A DNA stretch of 54,589 nucleotides from JAWLHU01 sp041690255 (GTDB lineage: Bacteria; Bacillota; Sulfobacillia; Symbiobacteriales; Symbiobacteriaceae): the NCBI GenBank assembly GCA_041690255.1, contig JAWLHU010000025.1, positions 1-54,589 of the forward strand, in the 5' to 3' direction. Position 1 is the first letter of the stretch, and the number at the start of each line of letters is the position of its first letter. This document shows, piece after piece, positions 42,229 to 52,896 of this stretch. A program made the translations under genes and the position numbers. The notes below the pieces were generated by a model. That model worked only from the letters and a program-made list of their open reading frames with translations, made no database searches and had not been told where the DNA came from.

Positions 42229-42783
42229 CTACTTCTTCGACTCCTCCTTTGTCAGGGGCCGGGTGTCGTGCATGGTCAGGAAGAGCCCAACCGCCAGGCC
42301 GTAATCATCCTCGACGAGCTTCACCGGCACCTCCATGCACATACCGGGCTCGACGTTGTACCCCTCCTCGCGCATCAGCTCGAGGGCGGCGACCCGGGCC
42401 TGTGCGCCATTGATCGACAACGGCTGCTTCATGGGATGATGCGGACCCACCCCACGGGCGAGCAGGACCGCCTCACCGGGGACCCGGGTGATATAGACGT
42501 AGGATGGCATGGGGGGCACGCCGACCGCCTTCAGCACAGCCTGGGCATCGAACTTGGTCCAGGGCTTGTCCACCGGCGTCGTGATCTTCTCGATCGCCTG
42601 CTTGATCGCCGCAACCGCACCGGGGGTCTTCAGCATCGTCAGTGCCAGGAAATGGGCGGCGTAGAGCTGAAAAGCGATCTGGGCGGGGCTGTAGATATTC
42701 ACCTTGGGATCGGACAGATTCCGGCGATGATCCCGATCCTGGGCACTCTCCTGCGGAACACCGGTAAACTTGATCAGACCCAT
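42229..42783 (-). CDS. Conserved-looking hypothetical protein (184 aa)
   Basis: ATG with AAGGGAGGATG upstream. No signal peptide; a helix with hydrophobic face (A-Q-I-A-F-Q-L-Y-A-A-H-F-L-A-L) near 33-50, and P-S-Y-V-Y-I-T-R-V-P-G-E-A-V-L-L, G-P-H-H-P-M-K-Q-P and P-G-M-C-M-E-V-P. Soluble, mixed alpha/beta. Family not recognised. It stands alone between its own hairpin and the MazG gene. Confidence 0.65.
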   Translation of the reverse strand: MGLIKFTGVPQESAQDRDHRRNLSDPKVNIYSPAQIAFQLYAAHFLALTMLKTPGAVAAIKQAIEKITTPVDKPWTKFDAQAVLKAVGVPPMPSYVYITRVPGEAVLLARGVGPHHPMKQPLSINGAQARVAALELMREEGYNVEPGMCMEVPVKLVEDDYGLAVGLFLTMHDTRPLTKEESKK

Positions 42784-42902
42784 GTTCGCATCCTCCCTTT
42801 CATTCGCACCCCAAAGCCGCCTTGTTCATGGTCGCATTACCATTATTCTACATGATTTACACCGACTCCTCCCAACTGTATACAAAAAATCACAAAAAAG
42901 AG

Positions 42903-42932
42903 AGAGGGATGGAGCGTCCACTCCATCCCTCT
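42903..42932 (-). terminator. Intrinsic terminator of the MazG-fusion gene
   Basis: Perfect 12-bp stem AGAGGGATGGAG (42903-42914) / CTCCATCCCTCT (42921-42932), followed on the minus strand by TCTCTTTTTT. Confidence 0.85.
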
Positions 42933-42957
42933 TCAGAATCGGGGCCTCCCGAGCCGG

Positions 42958-43713
42958 TCAGTCTTCCTGATCCGGAGCGGCCACTTGCCAGGTCCGGCGG
43001 TCGTTCTGCTCCTCCTTGGCCCGCAGCGCCATCGCCAGGTCGATTCCCGTCGCATTCGCCAGGGCGATCAGGTAGAGCAGCACGTCGGACATCTCCCCGC
43101 CCAGGGAGCCGTAGGAGTCGGCCTTGGTGGGATCGATCTTCAGCCCCTCGGTCTTGCGCAGCGCCTTGGCCAGTTCGCCGACCTCTTCGAGCATCAGCAG
43201 CATGACGTCGCGCGGCCGCTCGCCCGAGAAGCCCCGGGCCTCGACCATATCGGCCACGTAACGCTGGAGCGCCGGCAGGGACTCCCGACTAGTCAGCCGC
43301 TCCGGCAGCCGGAGCCGCCTGACCTCATCTACCGCGGCTTCGGGGGTGGCGACTCGTCCGGTCGCATAGGCCCGGTGACCGGCGTCGGCCGGTTCGGCGT
43401 GCAGGTAGAACCGCTTGCCCGCTGCCAGGCAGTAGCCCAGCTCCACCGCGGCCGATGGGCCCAGGTAGCCGTCGGAGTTGTAGAAGTAGACCAGATCGGC
43501 CTGGTCGATGGCCCGCAGCACCATGAAGACGGTCTCCTCCTCGGTGGCGTCCCCATCGGTATCGAGCCGAATGAAGTCAGCGCCGGGGTTGACCGGCTCG
43601 CCGGTGGGGAAAAGGAGCTCGCAGTCGAGCCGGCGGAAGGTCGTGACAGTCTGTGCGATCCCATCCCAGTGCTTGCGGAAGGAGCCGAGGACCACGACGG
43701 AGAGGGTGTTCAT
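42958..43713 (-). CDS. Deoxyribosyltransferase-like / MazG pyrophosphohydrolase fusion
   Basis: 251 aa, ATG with GGAGGTG. N-terminal half (1-130) resembles nucleoside 2-deoxyribosyltransferases: V-V-V-L-G-S-F-R-K-H, D-L-V-Y-F-Y-N-S-D-G-Y-L-G-P-S-A-A-V-E-L-G-Y. C-terminal half is an all-helical MazG domain with L-L-M-L-E-E-V-G-E-L-A-K-A (ExxE metal site) and G-E-M-S-D-V-L-L-Y-L. The fusion would suit sanitising or salvaging nucleotides. The N-terminal domain may be only a nucleotide binder. Confidence 0.75.
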   Translation of the reverse strand: MNTLSVVVLGSFRKHWDGIAQTVTTFRRLDCELLFPTGEPVNPGADFIRLDTDGDATEEETVFMVLRAIDQADLVYFYNSDGYLGPSAAVELGYCLAAGKRFYLHAEPADAGHRAYATGRVATPEAAVDEVRRLRLPERLTSRESLPALQRYVADMVEARGFSGERPRDVMLLMLEEVGELAKALRKTEGLKIDPTKADSYGSLGGEMSDVLLYLIALANATGIDLAMALRAKEEQNDRRTWQVAAPDQED

Positions 43714-43903
43714 AGGTGCACCTCCAAGTTTCGATCCTGAAGGTTCGCCGGTAATCGCCGGTTTCCCTGTGGGTGTTGCATGATAGATGATGTCTGGCAG
43801 TTATACGGATTCGTCGAATGGTGTCGAACGATTGGGAGTCGACTGATTTGGTTATATACCCTTATGATTTTCTTGAGATGTCCACACCGAAAGGGGAACC
43901 ACC

Positions 43904-46900
43904 GTGCAACGTCGCCGTCTAAGCCTTGTACTGATCCTGCTTCTGCTCATGAACCTGTGGCCGGCTCAACCGCAGGCCCTGGCCTATGCAGCGCCTCCTG
44001 ACCCGCCGGCATCTGTTGAGACCGTCGCCGAACCGGTAGCGGAGCCGAGCGGGCGTGTTGAGTTGCTGGACCGGAGGACCTCGAGCATGAAGGTGTTCGA
44101 GACGCCGGACGGGCTACAGTACCAGTTGTTCGCCGGCCCCGTCCATTACCAGGGGGCCAACGGAAAGTGGGTTGAATACAAGCCGGACTTGACGGAACGG
44201 ACTGTGGGAGGCACCCGTTCTTTTCACGCCTCTGGCGTTCCCTTTACTACCGGCTTTACCCCGCAGGGGGATAAGCACGAGGTGACCTTCCAGCATAAGG
44301 GGACAGGCATCCGCTTTCAGGTGGAGGCGGAGAGCAATCCCGGTGCTGGAGCACCCGTCCGAAGCGGACGATCCCTCCGGTTTGAGAAGGCAGCGGGGCA
44401 AGTGGCCTATGAGTATGAACTGAAGAAGAACGGGTTAAAGGAGACCATTCTGCTCCTTCAGCCCCCGACCACGAACACGTTCCGGTTCCCGATCGCCTTT
44501 GAGGGGGTAACCCCTCAGTTGCAGGAGGACGGGTCGATTGCCGCGGTGGACGAAGCCGGGGCCATTCGCTGGCGCATTGCCGCGCCCTTCGCCGTGGACG
44601 ACGCCGGATCACGCGCTCCCTCTGTTACGCAACAGGTGGCGGATGGGGATGAGAGCCAGACTCTGGTGATCACGGTGGATGAGGAGTGGTTGCGGGACCC
44701 GGCACGGCAGTGGCCGGTCCAGGTGGACCCCACCATTGTCATTGAGCCGGACCCGGCAGATGGGATGGATGTAGGGGTTCAGGAAAACATTTGCAGCTAT
44801 GAAAGATATAAGACAAATGGACTCCCGACGGATGAACTCATTACACTAAGCCATCATTATGACCTGGATACGTGCTCAACGAAACCGTCCATTTACAACT
44901 GGGGGCTTCTGAAGTTCAGCTTGAGCGCTCTGCCCAAGGGAGCGGCCGTGAAGAAAGCCTACTTGAACTTTGTGACGACCAATGTGAAGAACAGCCCGGT
45001 TGGAACCCTGGCAGCCGTCACGACGCCCTGGGAAGAATCGACTGTCTGGTCTCTCAAGCAGCTAGATGCGCAGGTCCTGTACAGCCATATCCCCGTTCCA
45101 TTGCACGGCTGGACCCAACTGGATATTACCACCCTGACAAATCGGTGGATTAGTGGTGATCAACCCAATTACGGGGTGCGGATCGGGGCCTATTGGGATG
45201 GGTTCTCCGGGAGGTCCTATTCCTTTGTCACCAGCGATTCCGCTGATCCTACCAGGGTTCCCCATATGATCGTCGAGTTGCTGGAGGATCGGGTGCCGCC
45301 TACGGTCACACTCGACACCACAGCCCTGACTGCTGCGGTCCGGGATACCGCCCCCGGCGAGGTCCGGCGGGTGGAAGTATGGGTCGACCAGGTTCTTAAG
45401 GGGACCTGGGAGGGCTCGTCCAGTGAGCGAACGATCACTTTCAGCACACTGGAAGGAATCGATTCGGGGACCCACACGGTCAAGGTGGTGGCTGAGGACA
45501 GCGCGGGCCTTCGTAGTGAATCCGAGATCACGACGGCCAGCCTCCCCATGCGACCGGGACCGATCATGGGTCGCGGCATGGCCGGCTACCGAACCCAACT
45601 CGTTTGGTCTCCGCTGCCGACGTCCGGCTACCGCTACAATCTTTACCGCGGACCGTCGCCGAGTGCCGTGGTCGACCCCGCCCTGCGCATTCAGACCTCA
45701 ATGGAGTCTGCAGAGTTCCGGGACGGTCCGCTTCCAGCAGGTCTCTACTACTACTGGGTGACTGCTGTGACCGCTGATGGGACAGAGAGTGCGCCGAGCG
45801 CAGCCATCCCGGTAGTCGCAGGGGCAGAGGCCACCGTAACCCTGGGGTTTCATCCGACCGAGGTCCAGCCTGATTGGCCGTATGCCTCCATGCGGACCGG
45901 CGGGCTGGCTGACGTGAACCCGAATCTTCCCGACTGGAAGAAACAGACGGATGCTGCGGCTCAGTTGGGCGGCGCAGATGGAGTGACCTATGAGCACTCC
46001 CCGCTCTACCCAACCGTGGGACGGGCTGTCCTATCCTTCCCTGTGCTGGATGTCATGAACAAGATACTGACGGCTACGGGACAAGGGGGACTGACCGTAA
46101 CCGATCTGAGGGCCCTGGTGACTGGCTCTACGCTGCGATGGGTGGGCTATGGCCAGGCGGGTTCAGCTTACGGAGCGAATCTCCTGGCATGGAATGAGAC
46201 GGCACAGAAATATGACAGCACCACGACGGTAACCGCCTCGACCCCTATGCCGGTAGAGATTCTTCTGGACGCGACCCAGACCAACGGGCACCTCGACCTG
46301 AACGGGCAGTATCATGCCCAGGGTCAGACATCAGCAGCCGTCACGGATCCGTCTGCCATTCGTCTGCATCATGACCATGCGCTGCTGACTGTTACACTGA
46401 GGGAAGAGGTACCGGCTTATGTGGACGCTGCGTTTATCGGAAATGGTCAGGTGCTTCTCGCATGGGATCCATCCTCCCCAGTGGTTAATCTGTATCGCAG
46501 CGAGAGCGCCAGCTTTGACCCGAATGCCGCCACGCTGGTTGCGGAGGAGGTTATCGGGTCAAGCTTTGTCGACTCCCCCGGAATGGGGGAAGGGGTTGCT
46601 TCCACACAGTATTACCACGTTCAGCCTGTGGGGAGTACTGATACGAAGGCTTCACAGGGGGTAGTTGTGACAACTGACCTGGGGCGCTGGTTGGTCATTC
46701 CAAACGATGTTTCGGGAAGCAGCTACTGTTCGACGCGCTCGACCCCTCTCAAGAGCCTGACGGGACACAGCCTCTCCCTCCTTGGCGGGCGCGATGGTCT
46801 GCTTTTCTCGGCGGGCTGCTCCGATTCATACGGCGAGGTCCGTCTTTACCTAGATGTGCTGGGGTTCGCTCGACGGGAACTAAACCGACCGACGCTGACA

Positions 46901-49900
46901 GAGAGCGAGCTCCGGTCCCTGGTGAGGGGGCTTGTTGTTGACGCAACGGTAATGGGTGCCAATGGTTCGGCCACCCTGGCTGGCGTAGGAGTAAGCACCC
47001 CCTCCATGAGACGATTGTTAGTGGCGAACTCAAACGCCACCATCCAAGGCAAAATGACGATCACCGCCCGTGCTAGGGATTGGATCAAGTTTGATCATAT
47101 TGCCATTGGGTTCCTATTTGCCCCCCCACTCTCGCCCATGTTAACTGCGAATGTGGCCATGAACGGTGTCAATCTGTCCTGGTCTGACTCCGGACTCTAT
47201 CACGTGTACCGGTCAACGGAGCCGGACAAAGGGTTCGTTCAGATCACCAAGACTCCGGTTGCCTCAGCGTACTATGACTCCGCTGTGGTCGGCGGTAGGA
47301 CATACTACTATCGAGTACAGGAGGCTGACTCCCCCGGACTCACCCCGTTCTCTGCGACGGCCTCCGCTACATTCGGTACGAGGCGGGAGCAAGACCTCGC
47401 CACGTATTCTGATGGTTGGACCACAGCGACCACGAGCACGGCTAGTGGCGGGACTTATACCCAGACTACCTCCGGCTCGGCTACCGCAACCTTTGTGGGT
47501 TCCGGAATTGATTACATCGCGCCAACGGGTTGCTTCGGCATGGTGCACGTTTCGCTCGACGGTGGAACCGCGACGACCATCTCACTGTACTCCAGCAGCA
47601 GTTCCACCCCTCAGACCAAAGCGTTTGTGGCCAGTGGTCTTCCATATGGGTTGCACACCCTGAATGTCAAGTGGGGGGGCTATAACAACTCGTCCTGCGT
47701 GCAACTGCCCGTGGACGCCTTTGACATCTACGACCAGTTGGACGCGCCCTCCGTTTCCGCCCAGGTCCAAGATGGCGCCGTGCAACTCGCCTGGGCACCG
47801 GTGACGCATGCCCAGCGCTACCAGGTCTTCCGCTCGTACGATGGGGGCTTCTCCTACCAGCCTATCACCAGCCCGATCACGAGCACGACCTTCTCTGACA
47901 CCCCGGTGATTCCTGTCAAGTACATGGTCATGGCCATCGCACCGGAAGGGAAGTCCATCACCTCCAGCGCTGTGGAGCTTGCGGCTGGTGCCGGTAGGTA
48001 TGATGACGTTGCCCCGGGATACCGGTATGACGGAAGCTGGCAGACGGTTGACAGCCCAGAAAGCTACGCCCTCAGCCTTCATGTCACGGACGATCCGGGC
48101 GCTGGCACAGCCCTCCACGTAGGCGGAAGCGAGGTCCGCTTCGTGGGCGCCAAAGGGCCTGAGTACGGCATCGCCGAAATCATGGTGGATGGAGCGGTTG
48201 TCGGAACGGCCGACCTCTACTCCCCGACACCCCTGCACCAGCAGGAACTCTACCGGCTCCAGAACCTGACTGGCACCCCAACGGTAGCGCTCCGTCACAG
48301 CGGGACCAAGAACGCGGTGGCCACCGGCACGGCCATTAACCTCGACCTGATCGAGGTCCTGGACGGGTCGCAGCCCCAGTCCCTGACCGCCATCGCCTAT
48401 CAGAACCGCGTGGAACTGCGTTGGACCGGCGTGGCCAACGCCGTCGGGTACCACATCTACCGGTCCACCCAGTCCGGTGGTTCCGCCACCCGCCTCACCA
48501 CCACACCGGTGTCGGAGACCATGTACACGGATACATCGGTCACAGCCGGCACCACCTACTACTACACAGTCCGCGCCATCGACGCCCTTGGGGTGGAGAG
48601 CGCCCCATCGAACGAAGCCATGGTGGTTGCCGGCGGGCGGCAGATCGGTTTGGACGGTCGCTGGCCCTACGTGACCATGCCTTGGGGGATCAGCGCCGGC
48701 TATCTCCACCTGGAGAGCGGCAACATGGTCATTCCCTTCACGGATGGTGTGCTGCCGGTCAACACCATGGCCATGGTGGTCCGGCGAACGTATAACAGCA
48801 ACGACCCCGACCAGCACGGCCTTGGCACGGGCTGGCGGCTCAACATGCAGCAGGAGATCGCCGACCTGGGCGATCTGGCAGTCTGGACAGATGGCGATGG
48901 CAGCCAGACCATCTTCGCCCGCCAGGCGGATGGCACGTATGAAGGGGAGCCGCAGGTATTCGACCGCCTGGAGCGGCTGGTGAATGGCTGGCGTGTGACA
49001 CGACGGGATGGGACAACCCTTCACTTTGATGAGCAGGGCCTGTTGACCGCTCTCTTTGACCGGAACGGCAACGGCGTGGTTTACACCCTGGATGGGTCGC
49101 TGCCGGTGAGCATGGCACCTTACTGGGATAACCCGCAGACCCCTGCAGTCGATCCTGTCCTGATCGATCCGGAACTGATCGTGAGCTTTACCTACACCAG
49201 CGGCCTGCTTCGCAGCGTCAGCCTCCCCTCGCACGATGGTGTCACCCGTTCTTACGAGTACGCCTACGATGCGACCGGCCATCTGGTCTCTGTGACCGAT
49301 CCCACCGGGGCTGCCCACGCTTACAGCTACGACGACTCCGGGCGCATGTGGCAGGTCACCGATCCGGAGGGTCGGACCGCCGGGCTCGAGTATAAGGTAG
49401 GACGGGTCTCTGCCTATGTGGACGGGCTTGGCAACCGGACCACGGTTCTCTACTTGAGCGGGCAGACCGCGCTGACGGACCCGCTGGGCAGCCAGACCGT
49501 CTTCAGCGTGAATGGTCAGGGGCGCCTGGAGCAGGTCCGGGACGGACTGGGCAGTACTACCGCCCTCCAGTATGACACCGGCGGCAACCTGGTCCTAATT
49601 CGCGATGCCCTGGGGCGCGAGACCCGGGCGGGGAGCTATGACGCCTGGGGGAATCCCGGGACTGTTACGGACGCACTAGGTGCGCAGACGACCCTGCGCT
49701 ATGACCCCATCTTCCATCAGGTTACGGAAAGCACGGATACGCTGGGCCGTAAAGATCGGATCACCTATGACAGCCGCGGGAACCCCCTGCAGGTGGAGAC
49801 CGGTATCCCGCCGCTCGGTGCACCGGCTGACCAGCACAGTGTGATCACCCGCTACACCTATGACCAGTATGGTCGGCGAGCAAGGGTCACCGATCCGCGA

Positions 49901-52882
49901 GGCGACGCCACCGGAACGGGCTTCACCACCATCTACACCTATGACTCGCGCGGCTGGCTCCAGAGGGTGACCGATCCCCTGGGTGCCGAAACCGGCATGG
50001 AGTACGATGCGGTGGGCAACCTAATCCGGGTGACCGATTCGCTGGGGCGGGTCACCCAGTATACCTATGATGCAGTCGGGCGCAAAGCCGGAACGGTGCT
50101 CCCGGACGGGGCCACCATGACCATCCAGTATGATCGTTCCGGCTACCCGGTCCGGGCTCGAGATCCAGTGGCTGCGGAGACCACTTACGCCTACGACCTG
50201 GCCGGGCGGCTGAAGCGGGAGACCAACGCCCTCGGCATCTCCCGATCCTATGAGTACGATGCCGCCGGCAACCTGATCGCTACAACGGACGGGCGCGGAA
50301 ACCGCTGGGTGCGGACCTATGATGCCCTGGGTCGTATGGTCGCCGAGACCAACCCGGAAGGGGAGACCATGCGCTTCGCCTATGACCTGGCCGGCAACCA
50401 GGTGCGGGTCACCCTGCCCGGTGGTCGCGAGATTCATCAGACCTACGATGCCCTGAACCGGCCAATCGCTCGTACCACCGCTGTGGCCTCCACCGAGCTG
50501 GTCTATGATGCCGTCGGCAACCTGATTCGGTCCACCGATGAGAACGGGCACCATACGTTGTACGAGTACGACAATCTGAACCGGCTCTTCCGGGTGTACG
50601 ATGCGCTCAACGTGGACACCGACACCCTTGGCCCGAAGGCGGGGGCGGTCTTCACGCAGTACGGCTACGACGACGCCGGCAACCGTGTGGTGGTCCGGAA
50701 CGCCCTCGGCAACGAAACCCACTACCAGTACGATGCCCTCAGCCGCTTGGTTACGGAGACCGATCCGTTGGGCGGACTGAAGCAGTACTATTACGATGCA
50801 GTCGGGCAGATGGTCCAGCTGATCAACGAGAACGGCGCCATCTACACTTACACCTATGATCTCCGGGGCAACCTGACCGAGCAGATGGCGGAGTCCCAGT
50901 GCGCCCGGATCCTGTACGAATATGACCTGGCCGGGCGGAAAGTGGCCGTCCATGGGCCGGAGGGGTCCACGGGGTACCGGTATGATCCCCTCGGACGGCT
51001 GGTGGAGCACGTGGATCCCTACGGCAACGTCACCCAGTACGGGTATGATGAGAACGGAAACCGGAGCCGCCTCTCGCTGCGGGAGGAGAGTTGGGCGTAT
51101 GAGTATGACCGGGCGAACCGCTTGGTGCGCATCCTGGCGCCTGGTAACAGTGTGTACTCCTACAGCTACAATGTAGATGGTCAGCCCGTACAGATCGCAC
51201 TGGGCGTGACTTCCACCGGCGGGCAAGTGGCCTCCAACGTATACGACCCAGTCTCCGGCCGCCTGGTCAAGCAGACCGGTCAAATGCTTGGCGGCATCGA
51301 GTACAGCTATGATGCCAAGGGGAACGTCACCCAGTACAATGTAGGGTACACGTCATCGCGGACCGTCAGGGTGACCTATCAGTATGACGCCCTGGACCGG
51401 CTGGTGCAGAGCGTCACCGTGGACGATACCTACTCGTCCAGTGATCCTACTACTACCGTGACCTATGAGTATGATGCGGTAGGAAATCGGGTCGAGAGCA
51501 TCAGTACGCCACGGAACATCACCGGTGCACGTCAGGTCACCACGACCTACGAGTATGATGCAGCCAATCGGATCCTCTCGACTACCGCACAAGAAGCAGG
51601 CTACGCATCTCCGATCGAAACTGCGCGGTACGTCTACGATGCGGCCGGTCGACTGCTGTTGGTCAACGGCTCTAACATCCTGGGGATTGAGAACTCTCGG
51701 TATGAGTACGACGCCTTTGACCGACTCATCAAAGTCGTGACAGGGACGAACATCAGCACCTTCGGATATGACGGGGATGGGCGGCGCCTCTTCCGCAAGA
51801 ACCTGGATCGGAATAACCTGGCTGCGGCGGATACGGTATACTATCAGTACGCTGGCACCCAGGTGGTGGCTGAGCGCGATGGTACGGGGCAGGCGAAGGC
51901 GTTCGTCACTCGCGGGGCCGGCGATCGCCTGCTCGGATTGCACGTGGGTGGGGAGAGCTACATCTACACTACGGACCGCCTGGGCAGCGTCCTCCAGCTT
52001 AGCGGAAAAGGGACCAACACCTATCGCTATGACGACTTCGGCAATCCGGTCGAGATCACCGGAACGCTGGAGAATGACTGGCAGTTTACGGGAACGAACC
52101 GCGACTCGCTGTCGGGGCTATATCACCTCGGGGCTCGGTACTACCATCCGGCGGACGGGCGCTTCTTGACGCAGGATACGTATAAGGGGTCGGCGTGGGA
52201 CCCGTCTTCGCAGAACCTGTATACCTACGTGAGCAATAACCCTGTCAACTTTGTTGACCCGACCGGTCATGCCAAGGAGGACCGGGAGGAAGGCGCTATG
52301 GCGTCTGGCTCAGCTGTAGCTGAGTCCAAACGTTATGGAGATATCATCTGGGCTAAGCTCGAAGATGGGAATATCGTCGTACTCTACAGTCCCGTCGAGA
52401 AGACGGTTGACAAGATCCACATTAACCCCGATGGAACGTACACCCTCCAGTACACCGATGGGTCCTTTGATTACGTGAAGGACTGGGAGAAGGCCCCGGG
52501 GAAGGTGACGACTCACTCAGCCTGTGTTATTGCCTCGGGCGCAACGTCAGTGTGTGTAAGCTCGGCATTTACTGATTCAGACGGTACTGTGGCCCCTGCC
52601 ATAGGTTTGTCCTGGGGCGTTGAACCGGTCTCCTACGGTGTGACCTTTGCTGAGTATGATGGAGATCCTCGGAGTTTGCAGCACATTCAGATGGGTTATT
52701 CGGCTTCTGGCATAGCTGCTTTGGTCCAGGGCGGATTCGACCTCAACACGGGCCATCCTTACGGTAACTTTGGCTTGGGATCCCCACAGTTCTCAGGTGG
52801 TGTCATGTTGCCGCTTCCGTTGGTGGATGGCCCGCCTGTCCCCCAGGCGGTTAACCCCAACTATGCTCAACTCGTTCAATAG
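43904..52882 (+). CDS. Giant secreted RHS/YD-repeat protein with polymorphic C-terminal tip
   Basis: 2992 aa. GTG with GAAAGGGGA ahead and a signal peptide (R-R-R-L-S-L-V-L, hydrophobic, A-L-A-Y-A-A-P). Residues about 60-280 form an N-terminal wall-associated region, about 285-460 a DNRLRE-type domain (W-G-L-L-K-F-S-L-S, W-T-Q-L-D-I-T), then several fibronectin/Ig-like domains to about 1590. An RHS opening motif (L-H-L-E-S-G-N-M-V) lies near 1602, YD repeats run about 1780-2670, the RHS core with Y-H-L-G-A-R-Y-Y follows, and D-P-T-G-H is at 2785. The last 205 residues are the variable tip, with no toxin family I recognise. The barrel would encapsulate the tip until delivery. The gene at 52897 is the candidate immunity partner. 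Origin of the orphan tip at 678. Confidence 0.9.
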   Translation: MQRRRLSLVLILLLLMNLWPAQPQALAYAAPPDPPASVETVAEPVAEPSGRVELLDRRTSSMKVFETPDGLQYQLFAGPVHYQGANGKWVEYKPDLTERTVGGTRSFHASGVPFTTGFTPQGDKHEVTFQHKGTGIRFQVEAESNPGAGAPVRSGRSLRFEKAAGQVAYEYELKKNGLKETILLLQPPTTNTFRFPIAFEGVTPQLQEDGSIAAVDEAGAIRWRIAAPFAVDDAGSRAPSVTQQVADGDESQTLVITVDEEWLRDPARQWPVQVDPTIVIEPDPADGMDVGVQENICSYERYKTNGLPTDELITLSHHYDLDTCSTKPSIYNWGLLKFSLSALPKGAAVKKAYLNFVTTNVKNSPVGTLAAVTTPWEESTVWSLKQLDAQVLYSHIPVPLHGWTQLDITTLTNRWISGDQPNYGVRIGAYWDGFSGRSYSFVTSDSADPTRVPHMIVELLEDRVPPTVTLDTTALTAAVRDTAPGEVRRVEVWVDQVLKGTWEGSSSERTITFSTLEGIDSGTHTVKVVAEDSAGLRSESEITTASLPMRPGPIMGRGMAGYRTQLVWSPLPTSGYRYNLYRGPSPSAVVDPALRIQTSMESAEFRDGPLPAGLYYYWVTAVTADGTESAPSAAIPVVAGAEATVTLGFHPTEVQPDWPYASMRTGGLADVNPNLPDWKKQTDAAAQLGGADGVTYEHSPLYPTVGRAVLSFPVLDVMNKILTATGQGGLTVTDLRALVTGSTLRWVGYGQAGSAYGANLLAWNETAQKYDSTTTVTASTPMPVEILLDATQTNGHLDLNGQYHAQGQTSAAVTDPSAIRLHHDHALLTVTLREEVPAYVDAAFIGNGQVLLAWDPSSPVVNLYRSESASFDPNAATLVAEEVIGSSFVDSPGMGEGVASTQYYHVQPVGSTDTKASQGVVVTTDLGRWLVIPNDVSGSSYCSTRSTPLKSLTGHSLSLLGGRDGLLFSAGCSDSYGEVRLYLDVLGFARRELNRPTLTESELRSLVRGLVVDATVMGANGSATLAGVGVSTPSMRRLLVANSNATIQGKMTITARARDWIKFDHIAIGFLFAPPLSPMLTANVAMNGVNLSWSDSGLYHVYRSTEPDKGFVQITKTPVASAYYDSAVVGGRTYYYRVQEADSPGLTPFSATASATFGTRREQDLATYSDGWTTATTSTASGGTYTQTTSGSATATFVGSGIDYIAPTGCFGMVHVSLDGGTATTISLYSSSSSTPQTKAFVASGLPYGLHTLNVKWGGYNNSSCVQLPVDAFDIYDQLDAPSVSAQVQDGAVQLAWAPVTHAQRYQVFRSYDGGFSYQPITSPITSTTFSDTPVIPVKYMVMAIAPEGKSITSSAVELAAGAGRYDDVAPGYRYDGSWQTVDSPESYALSLHVTDDPGAGTALHVGGSEVRFVGAKGPEYGIAEIMVDGAVVGTADLYSPTPLHQQELYRLQNLTGTPTVALRHSGTKNAVATGTAINLDLIEVLDGSQPQSLTAIAYQNRVELRWTGVANAVGYHIYRSTQSGGSATRLTTTPVSETMYTDTSVTAGTTYYYTVRAIDALGVESAPSNEAMVVAGGRQIGLDGRWPYVTMPWGISAGYLHLESGNMVIPFTDGVLPVNTMAMVVRRTYNSNDPDQHGLGTGWRLNMQQEIADLGDLAVWTDGDGSQTIFARQADGTYEGEPQVFDRLERLVNGWRVTRRDGTTLHFDEQGLLTALFDRNGNGVVYTLDGSLPVSMAPYWDNPQTPAVDPVLIDPELIVSFTYTSGLLRSVSLPSHDGVTRSYEYAYDATGHLVSVTDPTGAAHAYSYDDSGRMWQVTDPEGRTAGLEYKVGRVSAYVDGLGNRTTVLYLSGQTALTDPLGSQTVFSVNGQGRLEQVRDGLGSTTALQYDTGGNLVLIRDALGRETRAGSYDAWGNPGTVTDALGAQTTLRYDPIFHQVTESTDTLGRKDRITYDSRGNPLQVETGIPPLGAPADQHSVITRYTYDQYGRRARVTDPRGDATGTGFTTIYTYDSRGWLQRVTDPLGAETGMEYDAVGNLIRVTDSLGRVTQYTYDAVGRKAGTVLPDGATMTIQYDRSGYPVRARDPVAAETTYAYDLAGRLKRETNALGISRSYEYDAAGNLIATTDGRGNRWVRTYDALGRMVAETNPEGETMRFAYDLAGNQVRVTLPGGREIHQTYDALNRPIARTTAVASTELVYDAVGNLIRSTDENGHHTLYEYDNLNRLFRVYDALNVDTDTLGPKAGAVFTQYGYDDAGNRVVVRNALGNETHYQYDALSRLVTETDPLGGLKQYYYDAVGQMVQLINENGAIYTYTYDLRGNLTEQMAESQCARILYEYDLAGRKVAVHGPEGSTGYRYDPLGRLVEHVDPYGNVTQYGYDENGNRSRLSLREESWAYEYDRANRLVRILAPGNSVYSYSYNVDGQPVQIALGVTSTGGQVASNVYDPVSGRLVKQTGQMLGGIEYSYDAKGNVTQYNVGYTSSRTVRVTYQYDALDRLVQSVTVDDTYSSSDPTTTVTYEYDAVGNRVESISTPRNITGARQVTTTYEYDAANRILSTTAQEAGYASPIETARYVYDAAGRLLLVNGSNILGIENSRYEYDAFDRLIKVVTGTNISTFGYDGDGRRLFRKNLDRNNLAAADTVYYQYAGTQVVAERDGTGQAKAFVTRGAGDRLLGLHVGGESYIYTTDRLGSVLQLSGKGTNTYRYDDFGNPVEITGTLENDWQFTGTNRDSLSGLYHLGARYYHPADGRFLTQDTYKGSAWDPSSQNLYTYVSNNPVNFVDPTGHAKEDREEGAMASGSAVAESKRYGDIIWAKLEDGNIVVLYSPVEKTVDKIHINPDGTYTLQYTDGSFDYVKDWEKAPGKVTTHSACVIASGATSVCVSSAFTDSDGTVAPAIGLSWGVEPVSYGVTFAEYDGDPRSLQHIQMGYSASGIAALVQGGFDLNTGHPYGNFGLGSPQFSGGVMLPLPLVDGPPVPQAVNPNYAQLVQ

Positions 52883-52896
52883 GGTGGGAAGGACAC

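Noticed and set aside
47582..51283. Long minus-strand open frames inside the RHS gene (578 and 420 codons)
   Set aside because: They are antisense shadows of a repetitive high-GC gene, with low-complexity composition, no ribosome binding sites and no family features.
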